A stretch of DNA of 64,000 nucleotides from DASXKD01 sp963707905 (GTDB taxonomy: Bacteria > Actinomycetota > Actinomycetes > Streptosporangiales > Streptosporangiaceae), in the NCBI GenBank assembly GCA_963707905.1, contig CAVPSA010000042.1, positions 62,001-126,000 of the forward strand, written 5' to 3'. The notes below the pieces were generated by a model. It worked only from the letters and a program-made list of their open reading frames with translations, had not been told where the DNA came from and made no database searches. A program made the translations under genes and the position numbers. Within the stretch, counting starts at the first letter, position 1, and each line of letters opens with the position of its first letter. Below, one piece after another: positions 25,573 through 34,436 of this stretch.

Positions 25573-26277
25573 CTAGACGGCGGTCAGCAGCAGGCGGCTG
25601 GCCAGCGCCGTGGCTGCGGCCAGGCCGTCGAGGAACAGCGCGTGGGCTATCGGGTCGCCGCGCAGTTCCCACAGCACGGCCGCGTTGTGCCAGGCGAGAT
25701 CCCTGGCCGAGTTGATCGTCCAGCACGCGACCAGATTGTCCACGGCCTGCAGATGCCGGTCGAGGGCCAGTTCAGGCGCGGACTCGAAGGATCTCCTGAT
25801 GTCCTCCTCCGCCGCGTCGAGCAGCGCGTCCACCTTCTGGAAGTCCGCGAGGTGCGAGCCGTCGGACGGCGCCGTGCCCTGCTCGGCGCAGGTGCTGACC
25901 ACCGCTATCGGCAGGTCGTGGTTGATGTGCGCGTTCATGCCAGCCAGGGCGAACTGGACCGGCTCGATCCCGGCCGTGCCGCGCCGCTCCACCAGCGGGC
26001 GCCAGGCCACCGGCACGGCGGCCGGGGTGCCTGCCGCCTGCGCCGCGGCGAAGTACAGGTTGGCGAACGTCACGTCGAGCCTGGTCATGAACGCGGGATC
26101 GGCGAAGAATCCCTGGCCCAGGTCCGCGCCCACGGTCTGGGTCACCGCGAGGTACATCCGGTTGAAGCAGGCCAGGCCGTCGCCGGCGGGCAGCCCGGCG
26201 CCGATCGCCGCCATGCGCGCGATCGCCTCCGCGACCGTGGTGACCGGCTCGGGGGGAGTCGGGTTGCCTGGGGGCAT
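25573..26277 (-). CDS. DUF5995 family protein
   Basis: The 234-residue, mostly helical protein lacks membrane segments. Conserved-looking features are DGLACFNRMYLAVTQTV near residue 32, a run of polar residues with Arg-Pro-Leu-Val-Glu-Arg-Arg, and HINHDLPIAV (about 118-127), whose two His and Asp could bind a metal. These are typical of the actinobacterial DUF5995 family, which has no known function. ATG 26277 is chosen because the frame upstream does not continue the conserved N-terminus. It lies 35 bp from the Nudix gene and 8 bp from the remnant on its 5' side. Confidence 0.75.
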   Translation of the reverse strand: MPPGNPTPPEPVTTVAEAIARMAAIGAGLPAGDGLACFNRMYLAVTQTVGADLGQGFFADPAFMTRLDVTFANLYFAAAQAAGTPAAVPVAWRPLVERRGTAGIEPVQFALAGMNAHINHDLPIAVVSTCAEQGTAPSDGSHLADFQKVDALLDAAEEDIRRSFESAPELALDRHLQAVDNLVACWTINSARDLAWHNAAVLWELRGDPIAHALFLDGLAAATALASRLLLTAV

Positions 26278-26285
26278 GGGCGTCA

Positions 26286-26462
26286 CTATACGGTCGGCCC
26301 CGGCAGCCGGCGGTCCGCCGCGACAGCGGCGGCGGCCAGGGCGAGCAGCAGCAGCGCCACCCACACGCAGTTCAGCACGGCCTTGGCGTAGCCCAGCCGG
26401 GTCACGTCGAGGAACGGGTACGGGTACCAGCCGATCACCGCTCCCCTGAGCCATGGGTCCCG
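26286..26462 (-). pseudogene. 5'-truncated remnant of a Pr6Pr/FAR-17a-like membrane protein
   Basis: On the minus strand this frame reads DPWLRGAVIGWYPYPFLDV, followed by a membrane helix and a stop at 26286-26288. The WYPYPFLDV motif and final helix resemble the C-terminus of the Pr6Pr family of multi-spanning membrane proteins. The preceding residues do not continue the family and the expected 150 or so upstream residues are absent, so only the tail remains. A GTG at 26438 could allow a 50-residue peptide, but a fragment is the simpler reading. Confidence 0.5.
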
Positions 26463-26555
26463 ATGATCCCTGGCGGGACCACAGATACCGCTGAGCCGTC
26501 CGGCCGGGCGCCCCGGGCGGTGGGCACCCGGCCGGCGGCAGGGGAGGCCCCGGGC

Positions 26556-27059
26556 TTATCCCCCGGGACGGAAGATCATGCAACTGCTCGTCGCCTGCGC
26601 GTAGAGCTTGCCGCCCGCATCGGTGAGCCGGGCGGTGGCCAGGGCGGTGCGCGAGCCGAGGTGCTCGACCTTTCCCTCGCACAGCATCCGCCCGGTGCGG
26701 GCGGTGATCTGCCTGAGGAACCTGACCGACAGGTCCAGCGAGGTGTAGTAGGCGCCGGCCGGCAGCATGCTGTGCACGGCACAGCCGCACGCCGAGTCGC
26801 ACAGTGTCGCGTACACGCCGCCGTGCACGGAGCCGATCGGGTTGTAGTGGTACTCGGCCGGGGTGATCTCGAAGACGACCTGCCCCGGCTCGACGGACAC
26901 CCAGCCGAAGCCGAGCGTGGCGGTGATCGGCGGCGGCGGGATCCGGCCCGCGATCATCTCCCGGAAGAACGAGATCCCGTCCAGTTCGCGCGCCGCGGCC
27001 GCCGACGCCGTGGGATCCGCCCACTCGTACGTGCGCCGCCTGCCGTCGGAGTCGTTCAC
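26556..27059 (-). CDS. PaaI-type hotdog-fold thioesterase
   Basis: The 167-residue protein has the hotdog motif NPIGSVHGGVYATLCDSACG, where HGG and the following Asp region form the acyl-CoA thioesterase active site of the PaaI/YdiI group. The later strand SVRFLRQITARTGRMLCEGKV is also typical. It would hydrolyse an acyl- or aryl-CoA in the cytoplasm as a dimer of dimers. GTG 27059 is chosen because GGGAGGGACGG precedes it by about 9 nt; a longer frame to 27137 adds a basic, poorly conserved leader. It follows the acetyltransferase gene (27141-27734) on the same strand. Confidence 0.9.
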   Translation of the reverse strand: MNDSDGRRRTYEWADPTASAAAARELDGISFFREMIAGRIPPPPITATLGFGWVSVEPGQVVFEITPAEYHYNPIGSVHGGVYATLCDSACGCAVHSMLPAGAYYTSLDLSVRFLRQITARTGRMLCEGKVEHLGSRTALATARLTDAGGKLYAQATSSCMIFRPGG

Positions 27060-27140
27060 CGTGCCGTCCCTCCCGCGATCCCGGCAGCCACGGTTTCCTT
27101 TCCGAATACCGGCAGCCACGACCCCGGATCTTGCCACGGC

Positions 27141-27734
27141 TCAGCGTCCGGTTGCGGCCCGGGGCCGGGCAGCGAGCTCAGCGCCCGGCCCGGGTCCCGG
27201 CCACGACGGCACCTCGGGCTGGATCCGGGCGCTGATGGTGATGTAGGCACCAGACCGCTCCTGGCTGGCGACCGGCCAGTGGTCGGAGATCATGGTGAGC
27301 ACCTGCCGGTTCTCGGCCAGCACCTCCATGACCACGGCGATCGCGCCCCGGATCTGGGCCCGCGCGACCAACTGCCGCACCAGCGCCGAACCCACGCCCA
27401 GGCCCCGGTAGGCATCCGCCACCACCACGCCGATCTCGGTCAGCCGGGTACCGCCGGTCCCGGTACGGTCGGCGGCCATGGCGTGGCCGATGATCACGCC
27501 ATCGCCGGTGGCCACCAGCACGTCGGTATGGGCGCCTCCGCCTGCCAGGATGCGCAGCATGGCCTGGCTGGCCGACGGGGCACCGGAGAAGAACCTCAGG
27601 TAGCGGGCACGTGCCGACAGGCCGGCGAGGAACTCCCCGAGCGCCTCGCGGTCAGCGACGCACGGCCGCCGTATCGCAAAATTCCCGATTCGCTGTGCGC
27701 TTACCTGGGTTCGCCTCACGAACCCAGCGTTCAT
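27141..27734 (-). CDS. GNAT-family N-acetyltransferase
   Basis: The GNAT acetyl-CoA-binding motif A is clear: LTEIGVVVADAYRGLGVGSALVRQLV, read as V-x-x-x-Y-R-G-x-G-x-G. The N-terminal block GLSARARYLRFFSG resembles GNAT domains attached to or related to protein lysine acetyltransferases (Pat). The substrate is unknown. The start is uncertain: ATG 27734 is used, but an in-frame TTG at 27755 gives seven more residues. The C-terminal 25 residues are Pro/Gly/Ala-rich. It is divergent from the HxlR regulator with only 40 bp between start codons, so the two probably share an overlapping promoter region that the regulator could control. Confidence 0.8.
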   Translation of the reverse strand: MNAGFVRRTQVSAQRIGNFAIRRPCVADREALGEFLAGLSARARYLRFFSGAPSASQAMLRILAGGGAHTDVLVATGDGVIIGHAMAADRTGTGGTRLTEIGVVVADAYRGLGVGSALVRQLVARAQIRGAIAVVMEVLAENRQVLTMISDHWPVASQERSGAYITISARIQPEVPSWPGPGPGAELAARPRAATGR

Positions 27735-27774
27735 CAAGGTTGCTGAGTCTGTCAACTAGATTTAGCATGCAGCC

Positions 27775-28248
27775 ATGGCGCGGCCCTGGATCCTGGAGTA
27801 CGACACGGCCAACTGCACGATCGGCGCGGCGGTGAGCGCGATCGGCGAGAAGTGGACCTTCCTTGTGCTGCGCGAGGCGTTCAACGGGGTCCGCCGGTTC
27901 GACGACATGCGGCGCCGTACCCAGGCGCCGCGGCAGGTGCTCAGCGACCGGCTCTCCCGCCTGGTTGCCGACGGCATGCTGCGCCGGGTGCCGTATCAGG
28001 AGCGCGGCCAGCGCGCGCGGCACGAGTACCGGCTGACCCAGAAGGGGCTTGACCTGTACCCGGTTCTCGTCGCGCTGATGGAGTGGGGGGACACGTACGC
28101 GGCCGGGCCCGGCCCGCAGGTGCAGCTCACCCACCGCGACTGCGGGGCCGGCATCAAGCTCCAGCTCGCCTGCACCGACGGGCACGTGCTTGACTCGCCA
28201 CGCGAGGTGACCCCGCTGCCCGGGCCGGGCGCCCGCAAGATCGCCTGA
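27775..28248 (+). CDS. HxlR-type transcriptional regulator
   Basis: The 157-residue winged-helix protein has the HxlR domain at about residues 12-105. NCTIGAAVSAIGEKWTFLVLR at the start contains the conserved Cys and the KW-x-FLVLR helix, RRFDDMRRRTQAPRQVLSDRL is the recognition region, and RHEYRLTQKGLDLYPVL is the wing and dimer helix. The Cys at position 14 corresponds to residues used for redox or aldehyde sensing in some relatives (HypR, YodB), suggesting stress sensing here, which is inferred. The last 45 residues contain two more Cys (HRDCG, LACTDGH). It is divergent from the GNAT gene and convergent with the Rieske gene. Confidence 0.92.
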   Translation: MARPWILEYDTANCTIGAAVSAIGEKWTFLVLREAFNGVRRFDDMRRRTQAPRQVLSDRLSRLVADGMLRRVPYQERGQRARHEYRLTQKGLDLYPVLVALMEWGDTYAAGPGPQVQLTHRDCGAGIKLQLACTDGHVLDSPREVTPLPGPGARKIA

Positions 28249-28251
28249 GGG

Positions 28252-29307
28252 TCACTCAGCCGGGCCCGGCACCTCGCCGGCGCAGGCGGCATGCACGTAA
28301 CGCTGGAAGTCGGCGAGCAGCCGTTCCTGCGGCAGGATCCGGCCCCGGCCGATCCAGCTCCCGGCCACGCCCTCCTGGGTGGCGGCCACCAGGACCGCGT
28401 CCTGGTCGCCCACGTCGGTGTCGAACGCCATCATCTGCTCGATCCACGCTTCGTCGGCGTCCGCGCCGAAGTAGTAATCGAGGAACCCTGCTGTCCGGCC
28501 CACGCCGTCCGGGTAGACCGGCCCGATGGACAGGTTCTGCCTGCCGGGATTGATGTTGATCTTCACGTTGGGCAGCAGCAGGTGATAGCTGCCCGCGGTG
28601 ACGCTGCCGGCGGCGAAGCCAGCGCCCCGGCGCACCGGTGCCCGGTGGCTCAGCCGGTGCGTGCCCGCCGTCAGTTCGTAGTGGCCGGGGCCGACCTCCA
28701 TGACCGCGGAGAACCCCGGGTGGGCGACCGGGCAGTGATAGCACTCCAGGTAGTTCTCCAGGTGAATCTTCCAGTTCGCGGCCAGCGCGTAGCCGAATCG
28801 CTGGCGGCGGCGCAGGCCGCTTAGATCGAGGCCGACCCCGGCGACGACCTCGGCCAGGTCGCCGGTGACCACGTCAAGCGGCGGCCCATCCAAGGCGGCG
28901 CTGGCGAACACGAACGGCCCGAACGTCGCGACCCGCACCGGCAGCAGGCCAAGGTCGCCGTACTCGGCGGCGATCTCGGGGCCGCACTGTGGCGCGGACC
29001 GCAGCGTGCCGTCGAGGCCGTAGGTCCATGCGTGGTAGGGGCAGCGCAGCCGCGGCGCGTTCCCGTCGGCCGGGACGACCACGCTGCCCCGGTGCCGGCA
29101 CACGTTGAGGAAGCCGCGCAGTTCGCCGTCGCCGTCCCGCACCACCACCACGGGGACGCGCAGCAGGCGGCCGACCAGCTGGTCGCCCGGCCGCGCCACG
29201 CACTCCAGCGGCCCGACATACTGCCAGCTCGGCCTGAACAGCCGCCGCTCCTCGACTTCCAGCACCCGGGGATCGGTGTACCAGTCCCACGGAAGCACAC
29301 TGCGCAT
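28252..29307 (-). CDS. Rieske non-heme iron oxygenase, alpha subunit
   Basis: The 351-residue protein has an N-terminal Rieske [2Fe-2S] domain with the CRHRG...CPYHAW ligand set (Cys-x-His and Cys-x2-His) and a C-terminal catalytic domain with the mononuclear iron site in NYLECYHCPVAHPGF (two His; an Asp further on completes the facial triad). This is the aromatic ring-hydroxylating oxygenase / choline-monooxygenase-like family. No ferredoxin, reductase or beta subunit is adjacent, so it must use electron carriers encoded elsewhere. Its ATG lies 1 bp after the CocE/NonD hydrolase stop, forming an operon with that gene. The substrate is unknown. Confidence 0.93.
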   Translation of the reverse strand: MRSVLPWDWYTDPRVLEVEERRLFRPSWQYVGPLECVARPGDQLVGRLLRVPVVVVRDGDGELRGFLNVCRHRGSVVVPADGNAPRLRCPYHAWTYGLDGTLRSAPQCGPEIAAEYGDLGLLPVRVATFGPFVFASAALDGPPLDVVTGDLAEVVAGVGLDLSGLRRRQRFGYALAANWKIHLENYLECYHCPVAHPGFSAVMEVGPGHYELTAGTHRLSHRAPVRRGAGFAAGSVTAGSYHLLLPNVKININPGRQNLSIGPVYPDGVGRTAGFLDYYFGADADEAWIEQMMAFDTDVGDQDAVLVAATQEGVAGSWIGRGRILPQERLLADFQRYVHAACAGEVPGPAE

Positions 29308-29308
29308 G

Positions 29309-31350
29309 TCAGGTCCCGTTCCTGGGGAACTCCAGGTGCCACTGGCGGGAGTGCACCCGGTGGCCGTTCTCCCGGGCGTCCAGGCCGAGCGTCACCAGGA
29401 ACGCAGCCGGGCCCGCCGTCATGTGCCCGGTCGCCTCGACGGCCACATCGTGCCGCGCCGAGCGCAGCGACGCCGACTGCTCGGTGCGCACCTCGGCGGA
29501 CAGCGGGTCGCCGGCCACAATCCGGTAGCTGGTCAGGTTGGACCCGTCGGCCTCGATCCCCGCGTCGGTCAGGCGGAAGTTACCGCCGACGTCCCAGTCG
29601 AAGATCACCTCGGCGGACCCGTCCGTCAGGTCGTGGCTGATGGTCCGCTGGGTGGGCCGCCGGGAAAGCACCTCGGTCGCGATGCCCGGCGGCCGCTCCG
29701 GTGGCCCGAACGGAGCCAGGCTGCCGTCCTCGGCCCGCGGCTCGCGCACCGGGAGTTCCAGGAAGCTGTCCGGGCCGCAGCGCAGGCCCAGCGTCACCGG
29801 CTCGGGATGCGGCCACATCCACGGCCAGTAAGTGGTGGACACCGACAGCCGGATCCGGTGGCCGGCCTCGAACCGGTGCGCGATCACCTTCAGGCCGAAC
29901 TCGGCGACGACGGCCTCGCCGGGCACCAGCGGTACCGCGCGGTCGTGCCCCGCCCGGTGGGTGAGGTTGAACAGATCCCGGGTGACCAGCAGCGATTCCC
30001 CGGTGGGCGCGACGTCGCAGAGCCGGGCTACCAGGCTCGCCCCGGGGCGGTCGCTGGTGACCCGCAAAACCACCCGCGGGTTGCCGAGGATCTCCACCGG
30101 CGCCTCCAGCGGCGGCGAGGTGAAGCTGAGCGAGCGGCCGTCCTCGGCGCGCTGGTCGCCCGGCCAGTCGCCGAAGCCGCCATCGGCGGTGAGCGCCCCG
30201 GCGTCCAGGCCGGCCGTATCTTCGCCGCGGTGCGTGCGCGGCGCCCCGTCACCGGGACCGCCCGACAGTTCCCCGCCGGCCCGCAGGAACAGGCGCCGTG
30301 CGGGGGCGCCGGCCGGCGGCCAGCACGGTTCGGCCACCCAGCGGCCCGGCCAGTCCCGGTGGTGCGGCGCGGGCGGCGTGTAGTCCTGCATCCAGGCCCG
30401 GAGCATCGGCTCGTCCATGATCCCGGTGTCGATCCCCTTGAGCCAGTGGTCCCACCAGCGCAGCGACTCCTCGAGGAACCCGATCTCCGGCCCGGGCACC
30501 GAGTCGTTGGGGAACGCGTGCGACCACGGCCCGATCAGGCCCTTGCGCGGGCCACTGAGCCCGGCCAGCAGGCGCGGGATGGCGTCGGTGTAGCCGTCGG
30601 ACCAGCCGCCGACGGCGTAGACCGGCACCTCGATCGCGGCGTAGTCCTCCCGTACCGAGCCGTGCCGCCAGTAGTCGTCCCTGAGCTGGTGCGACAGCCA
30701 CGGCTCGATGAACGCAGGCGTCTGCGTCAGGCGGTCAAGCCACCGCGAGCGCCAGGCGTCACCCGCGACCGCCGGATCCGGTGGCAGCGCGTTCCAGACG
30801 AGCATCGACACCGCCCACTGCAGCATGTCCACGGCCAGCACGCAGCCACCCCGGTAGTGGACGTCGTCGGCGTAGCGGTCGTCGCTGGCGCACAGGGTGA
30901 GCACCGCCCGCAGGGCGGCCGGGCGCAGCGCCGCCACCTGGAGGCTGTTGAAGCCGCCCCAGGAGATGCCGGTCATGCCGACGTTCCCGTCGCACCACGG
31001 CTGTGCGGCCAGCCAGGCGATCACATCGCAGCCGTCCTGCAGCTCCTGTGGGGTGTACTCGTCATCGATGATGCCCTCGGAGTTGCCGGTGCCGCGGAGG
31101 TCCACCCGGGCGCAGGCGTAGCCGCGCGCGGCGAGGTAGGGGTAGATCGCCGCGTCCCGCGCGGCCATCAGGTCACCCTGCCGGTAGGGCAGGAAGTCCA
31201 GGATCGCCGGGACTCGGCTAGTCCCGCCCCCCGCTTCGCGCCGCCCCCGCTCAATGCCGCGTCCTCCGGCAGCCAGACCCGCGCGGCCAGCCTGGTCCCG
31301 TCGGGCATCGGTATCCACGTGTGCTCGATCGTGCGCAACCTCGGCCCCAC
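29309..31350 (-). CDS. CocE/NonD family hydrolase (X-Pro dipeptidyl-peptidase type), frameshifted near the N-terminus
   Basis: The alpha/beta hydrolase domain holds the Ser nucleophile in GISWGGFNS, an early RVDLRGTGNS segment, an Asp in GGWSDGY and His in PWSHAFPND, followed by the C-terminal jelly-roll domain of the X-Pro dipeptidyl-peptidase/cocaine-esterase family. The family N-terminus TIEHTWIPMPDGTRLAARVWLPED is encoded from 31350 in a different frame from the rest. The two frames meet around 31225-31250, where one extra G in a six-G run (plus-strand C6 at about 31226-31231) would fuse them as RGGGTSRVPAILDFLPY. So the gene has a -1 frameshift or a sequencing indel. It is divergent from the peptide transporter operon and may act on the transported compounds. 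Confidence 0.8.
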
Positions 31351-31513
31351 CTACACATCGATAACAATTTGTGATAATTCTCGCGCCTGACTTTATATGG
31401 CTGTTCAATAAGCTCACGCCGGGGCCCCTAGCTTGGCCACGGGCTCTCAGCCAGGTCATACGCCAGGCTGCCGGGGCCGTTGCGCGACAATGTCCACGAT
31501 GGAAGGCGGCCGT
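31351..31513. promoter_or_regulatory. AT-rich divergent promoter region
   Basis: The stretch from about 31355 to 31415 is strikingly A/T-rich for this genome (ATAACAATTTGTGATAATTC, then TTTATATGG). It separates the CocE hydrolase start from the transporter operon, so it probably holds promoters for both directions. The GATAACAATTTGTGATAAT part has dyad character around AACAATTTGT, suggesting a regulator site. Individual -10 and -35 boxes cannot be fixed with confidence. Confidence 0.5.
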
Positions 31514-33457
31514 ATGACTCGCCCGCACACACCCAAAGCAACCAAACCGGGGCACGGAACGCGAGCCGCCCACAGGGCAGCACGACGATGCGCCTCACGC
31601 CCGGTGACACTGCTGGCGGTGGGCGCGGTCGCCGCGGCCATGGGCCTGGCCGCCTGCAGCAAGGCCCCCTCCAGCGGGTCAGTCACCTCCACGACCGGCG
31701 CGTTCGGCGCGGTGCCGGCGGCCAGTGGCACGCCGCACGCCGGCACGCTCACCTGGGCAGAGTCACCCGGGTCCGCGCCGACCTGGATCTTCCCGGTGAC
31801 ACCGGGCGCCAACTTCACGGTCACCACTGTCGACAGCTTCCAGTACGAGATGTGGCGGCCGCTGTACTGGTACGGCAACGGAGTCAGGCCGGTCCTGGTG
31901 CCGTCCATGAGCCTCGCCGACACGCCGGTGTACTCCAACGGCGACAAAACCGTGACGATCCATATGAAGGCGAACTACCGGTGGTCGGACGGCCAGCCGG
32001 TGACTTCGAGGGACGCGCTGTTCTTCCTCGACATATTGCGGGCCGCCGTGAAGGAGAGCGGGGCGAACTGGGGGCTCTACACCCCGCACCTCGGCATCCC
32101 GGACCAGGTGGCCAGCGCCAGCACGCCGAACGCCACGACGCTGGTGCTCAACCTGAACAAGCCGGTCAACCCGGTCTGGTTCACCGCCGACGGGCTGTAT
32201 TACATCCAGCCGATACCGGTGCACGCCTGGGCCAAGACCTCGCCGAACGGCCCGGTCCTTGACTTCACCAACCCAGCGAACGCGAAGAAGATCTACGACT
32301 ACCTGGCCAAGGCATCCGGCTCCACCGGCACCTATGCGACCAACCCGCTGTGGCAGGTCGTGGACGGCCCTTACCGGCTGACCGTGTTCAACAACACCAC
32401 CGGTGGCTACACGCTGACGCCGAACCCGAAGTACAACGGCCCGCATTCGAAGATCTTCCCGAGCGTGCAGGCGATCCCGTACACCTCCGACACCGCCGAG
32501 TTCAACGCGGTCCTGTCGCACAGCATCGACCTCGGCTACATGCCGCTGAACGACGTGCCGCAGATGGGCGCCGTCAAGGCGGCCGGGTACCACGTCTTCG
32601 GCTACCCCGGCTGGGGATTCGCCTACGCGAACTACAACTTCGCCGACAAGACCGGCGACTTCAACAACATCATCAACCAGCTGTACGTCCGGCAGGCCCT
32701 GGCGCACCTGGAAGACCAGGTGGGCTACATCAAGGCCTTCTTCCACGGTGCCGGCGGGCTCGCGTACGGGCCGGTCCCCTCGGTGCCCACCTCGCCGTAC
32801 GCCCCCGAGAACGCGCTAAAGAACCCGTATCCGTACAGCGTCAGCGCCGCGGCCAGCCTGCTGAAGTCGCATGGCTGGAACGTGGTGCCCGGCGGCCAGA
32901 GCACCTGTGCCAAGCCGGGCACGGGCCCGGGTGAGTGCGGCGCGGGGATCCCGGCCGGCACCAAGCTGGCGTTCAACGTGCTCTACGCCAGCGACCCGGT
33001 GATCTTTGGCGAGCAGCTGACCGCCTGGGCGTCGGACGCCAAGAAGGTCGGCATCAACATCGCGCTGCAGAGCGGCACGTCCAACCACGTCATCACCGTC
33101 GCCGACGACCCGGGCTCGCCGAAGACCATCAACGACTGGGCGGTCGCGGTCTACGGCGGCTTCACCGACGCGTACTACCCGACCACCATGGGCATCTTCA
33201 CCACCGGCGGGTCCTTCAACGGCGGGTTCTACGAGGACCAACAGGCGGACAAGCTGATCAACGCATCGGTCACCAGCAACAACCCCGACGCTGTGAAGGA
33301 GGAGGCGTCCTACCTCACCCAGCAGCAGCCCAGCCTGTTCCAGCCCAACTACGACTGGATCACCGTGTGGAAGAACAACGTCTCCGGCCAGCCGGCCGCG
33401 ATCGAGGCGACGACCCAGTACTTCTTCAACCCGGAGCTGATGTACCTGACCAAGTAG
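31514..33457 (+). CDS. Oligopeptide-type ABC transporter substrate-binding lipoprotein (SBP family 5)
   Basis: The 647-residue protein has a basic N-terminus, a membrane-like stretch and a lipobox LAAC giving the lipidated Cys at 48. The mature part is a family 5 solute-binding protein: the early YEMWRPLYWYGNG and VTIHMKANYRWSDGQPVTSRDALFF blocks are typical of DppA/OppA-like receptors, which bind peptides but also nickel, sugars or glycosides in relatives. ATG 31514 is chosen because GGAAGG lies 7 nt upstream; ATGs at 31490 and 31499 are also in frame. It leads an operon with two permeases and a fused double ATPase. The neighbouring divergent hydrolase suggests peptide-like or ester substrates. 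Confidence 0.93.
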   Translation: MTRPHTPKATKPGHGTRAAHRAARRCASRPVTLLAVGAVAAAMGLAACSKAPSSGSVTSTTGAFGAVPAASGTPHAGTLTWAESPGSAPTWIFPVTPGANFTVTTVDSFQYEMWRPLYWYGNGVRPVLVPSMSLADTPVYSNGDKTVTIHMKANYRWSDGQPVTSRDALFFLDILRAAVKESGANWGLYTPHLGIPDQVASASTPNATTLVLNLNKPVNPVWFTADGLYYIQPIPVHAWAKTSPNGPVLDFTNPANAKKIYDYLAKASGSTGTYATNPLWQVVDGPYRLTVFNNTTGGYTLTPNPKYNGPHSKIFPSVQAIPYTSDTAEFNAVLSHSIDLGYMPLNDVPQMGAVKAAGYHVFGYPGWGFAYANYNFADKTGDFNNIINQLYVRQALAHLEDQVGYIKAFFHGAGGLAYGPVPSVPTSPYAPENALKNPYPYSVSAAASLLKSHGWNVVPGGQSTCAKPGTGPGECGAGIPAGTKLAFNVLYASDPVIFGEQLTAWASDAKKVGINIALQSGTSNHVITVADDPGSPKTINDWAVAVYGGFTDAYYPTTMGIFTTGGSFNGGFYEDQQADKLINASVTSNNPDAVKEEASYLTQQQPSLFQPNYDWITVWKNNVSGQPAAIEATTQYFFNPELMYLTK

Positions 33458-33470
33458 CTTTGGCTGAGGT

Positions 33471-34418
33471 ATGACGGCTTATCTGATCCGCCGCGCCGCG
33501 ACGGCGATCGTGGTGCTCTTTGGCGTCTCGATCTTCATCTTCTTCATGCTGCACGTGATCTACCCCACGCCAGCCATCGACGTGCTCGGCGCGCACGCGA
33601 ACAAGTTCTCCATCGCGCAGTGGAACCAGCAGCACGGCTTCGACGACCCGTGGATCGTGCAGTACCTCCACTACCTGAACCAGTTGCTGCACGGCAACCT
33701 GGGGTACTCCTACAAGCTGAACCAGAGCGTGGCCGCGCTGTTCCAGGAACGCTGGATGCGCAGCGCGTACCTGTCCGGCATCACACTGTTTCTCTCGGTG
33801 GTGATCGCCGTCCCGCTCGGTATCTACCAGGCGGTCCGGCGGAACACCGTCGGCGACGGCGTGGTGACCACGGGCGCGTTCGTGACCTACGCGATGCCGG
33901 ACTTCTTCCTCTACCTGATCGCGATCCAGGTGTTCGCGATCACGATCCCGATATTCAGCTACGAAGGCCCGCAGACCACGTCGATGTGGTCGATCATCTT
34001 CGACTGGCGCGCGATGACCCTGCCGATCGTCTGCCTCACGCTGCTTGAGCTGGCCGGGTACTCCCGGTACATGCGGTCGGCGGCGATCGACACGCTCGCC
34101 CAGGACTACATCAAGGCGGCCAGGGCCAAGGGCCTGCCGGAGCGGCTGGTCCTGTGGCGGCACCTGGTCCGCAACGCGTTCCTGCCGATGATCACCCTGA
34201 TCGGCCTGTCCATACCGGCGCTGCTGGCCGGCAACCTGGTCTGTGAGGCGGTGTTCAACTTCCCCGGCCTAGGGCTGCTGTTCTACGACGCGCTGGGCAC
34301 CGCCGACTACCCCATCATGCTCGCCTACACGCTGGTGGGCGCCGTCCTGGTCGTCGTGGGGAACTTCGTCGCGGACGTCGCCCTGACCGTCGCCGACCCG
34401 CGGATCCGGCTTGTCTGA
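33471..34418 (+). CDS. ABC transporter permease, DppB/OppB type
   Basis: The 315-residue protein has six predicted membrane helices, an extended N-terminal MTAYLIRRAATAIVVLFGVSIFIFF helix typical of DppB-type subunits, and the EAA loop near DTLAQDYIKAARAKGLPERLVLWRHLVRN, where the YIKAARAKG core contacts the ATPase. It forms half of the membrane channel with the following DppC-like subunit. ATG 33471 follows the receptor stop by 13 bp, with GCTGAGG close upstream. The order receptor, B, C, ATPases is standard for peptide/nickel importers. Confidence 0.94.
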   Translation: MTAYLIRRAATAIVVLFGVSIFIFFMLHVIYPTPAIDVLGAHANKFSIAQWNQQHGFDDPWIVQYLHYLNQLLHGNLGYSYKLNQSVAALFQERWMRSAYLSGITLFLSVVIAVPLGIYQAVRRNTVGDGVVTTGAFVTYAMPDFFLYLIAIQVFAITIPIFSYEGPQTTSMWSIIFDWRAMTLPIVCLTLLELAGYSRYMRSAAIDTLAQDYIKAARAKGLPERLVLWRHLVRNAFLPMITLIGLSIPALLAGNLVCEAVFNFPGLGLLFYDALGTADYPIMLAYTLVGAVLVVVGNFVADVALTVADPRIRLV

Positions 34419-34436
34419 CAGCGCCTGGGAGACCTC

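Noticed and set aside
29105..31390. Long plus-strand frame opposite the CocE hydrolase
   Set aside because: Antisense of a gene with clear catalytic motifs; the translation is rich in Arg/Pro/Gly with no domain.
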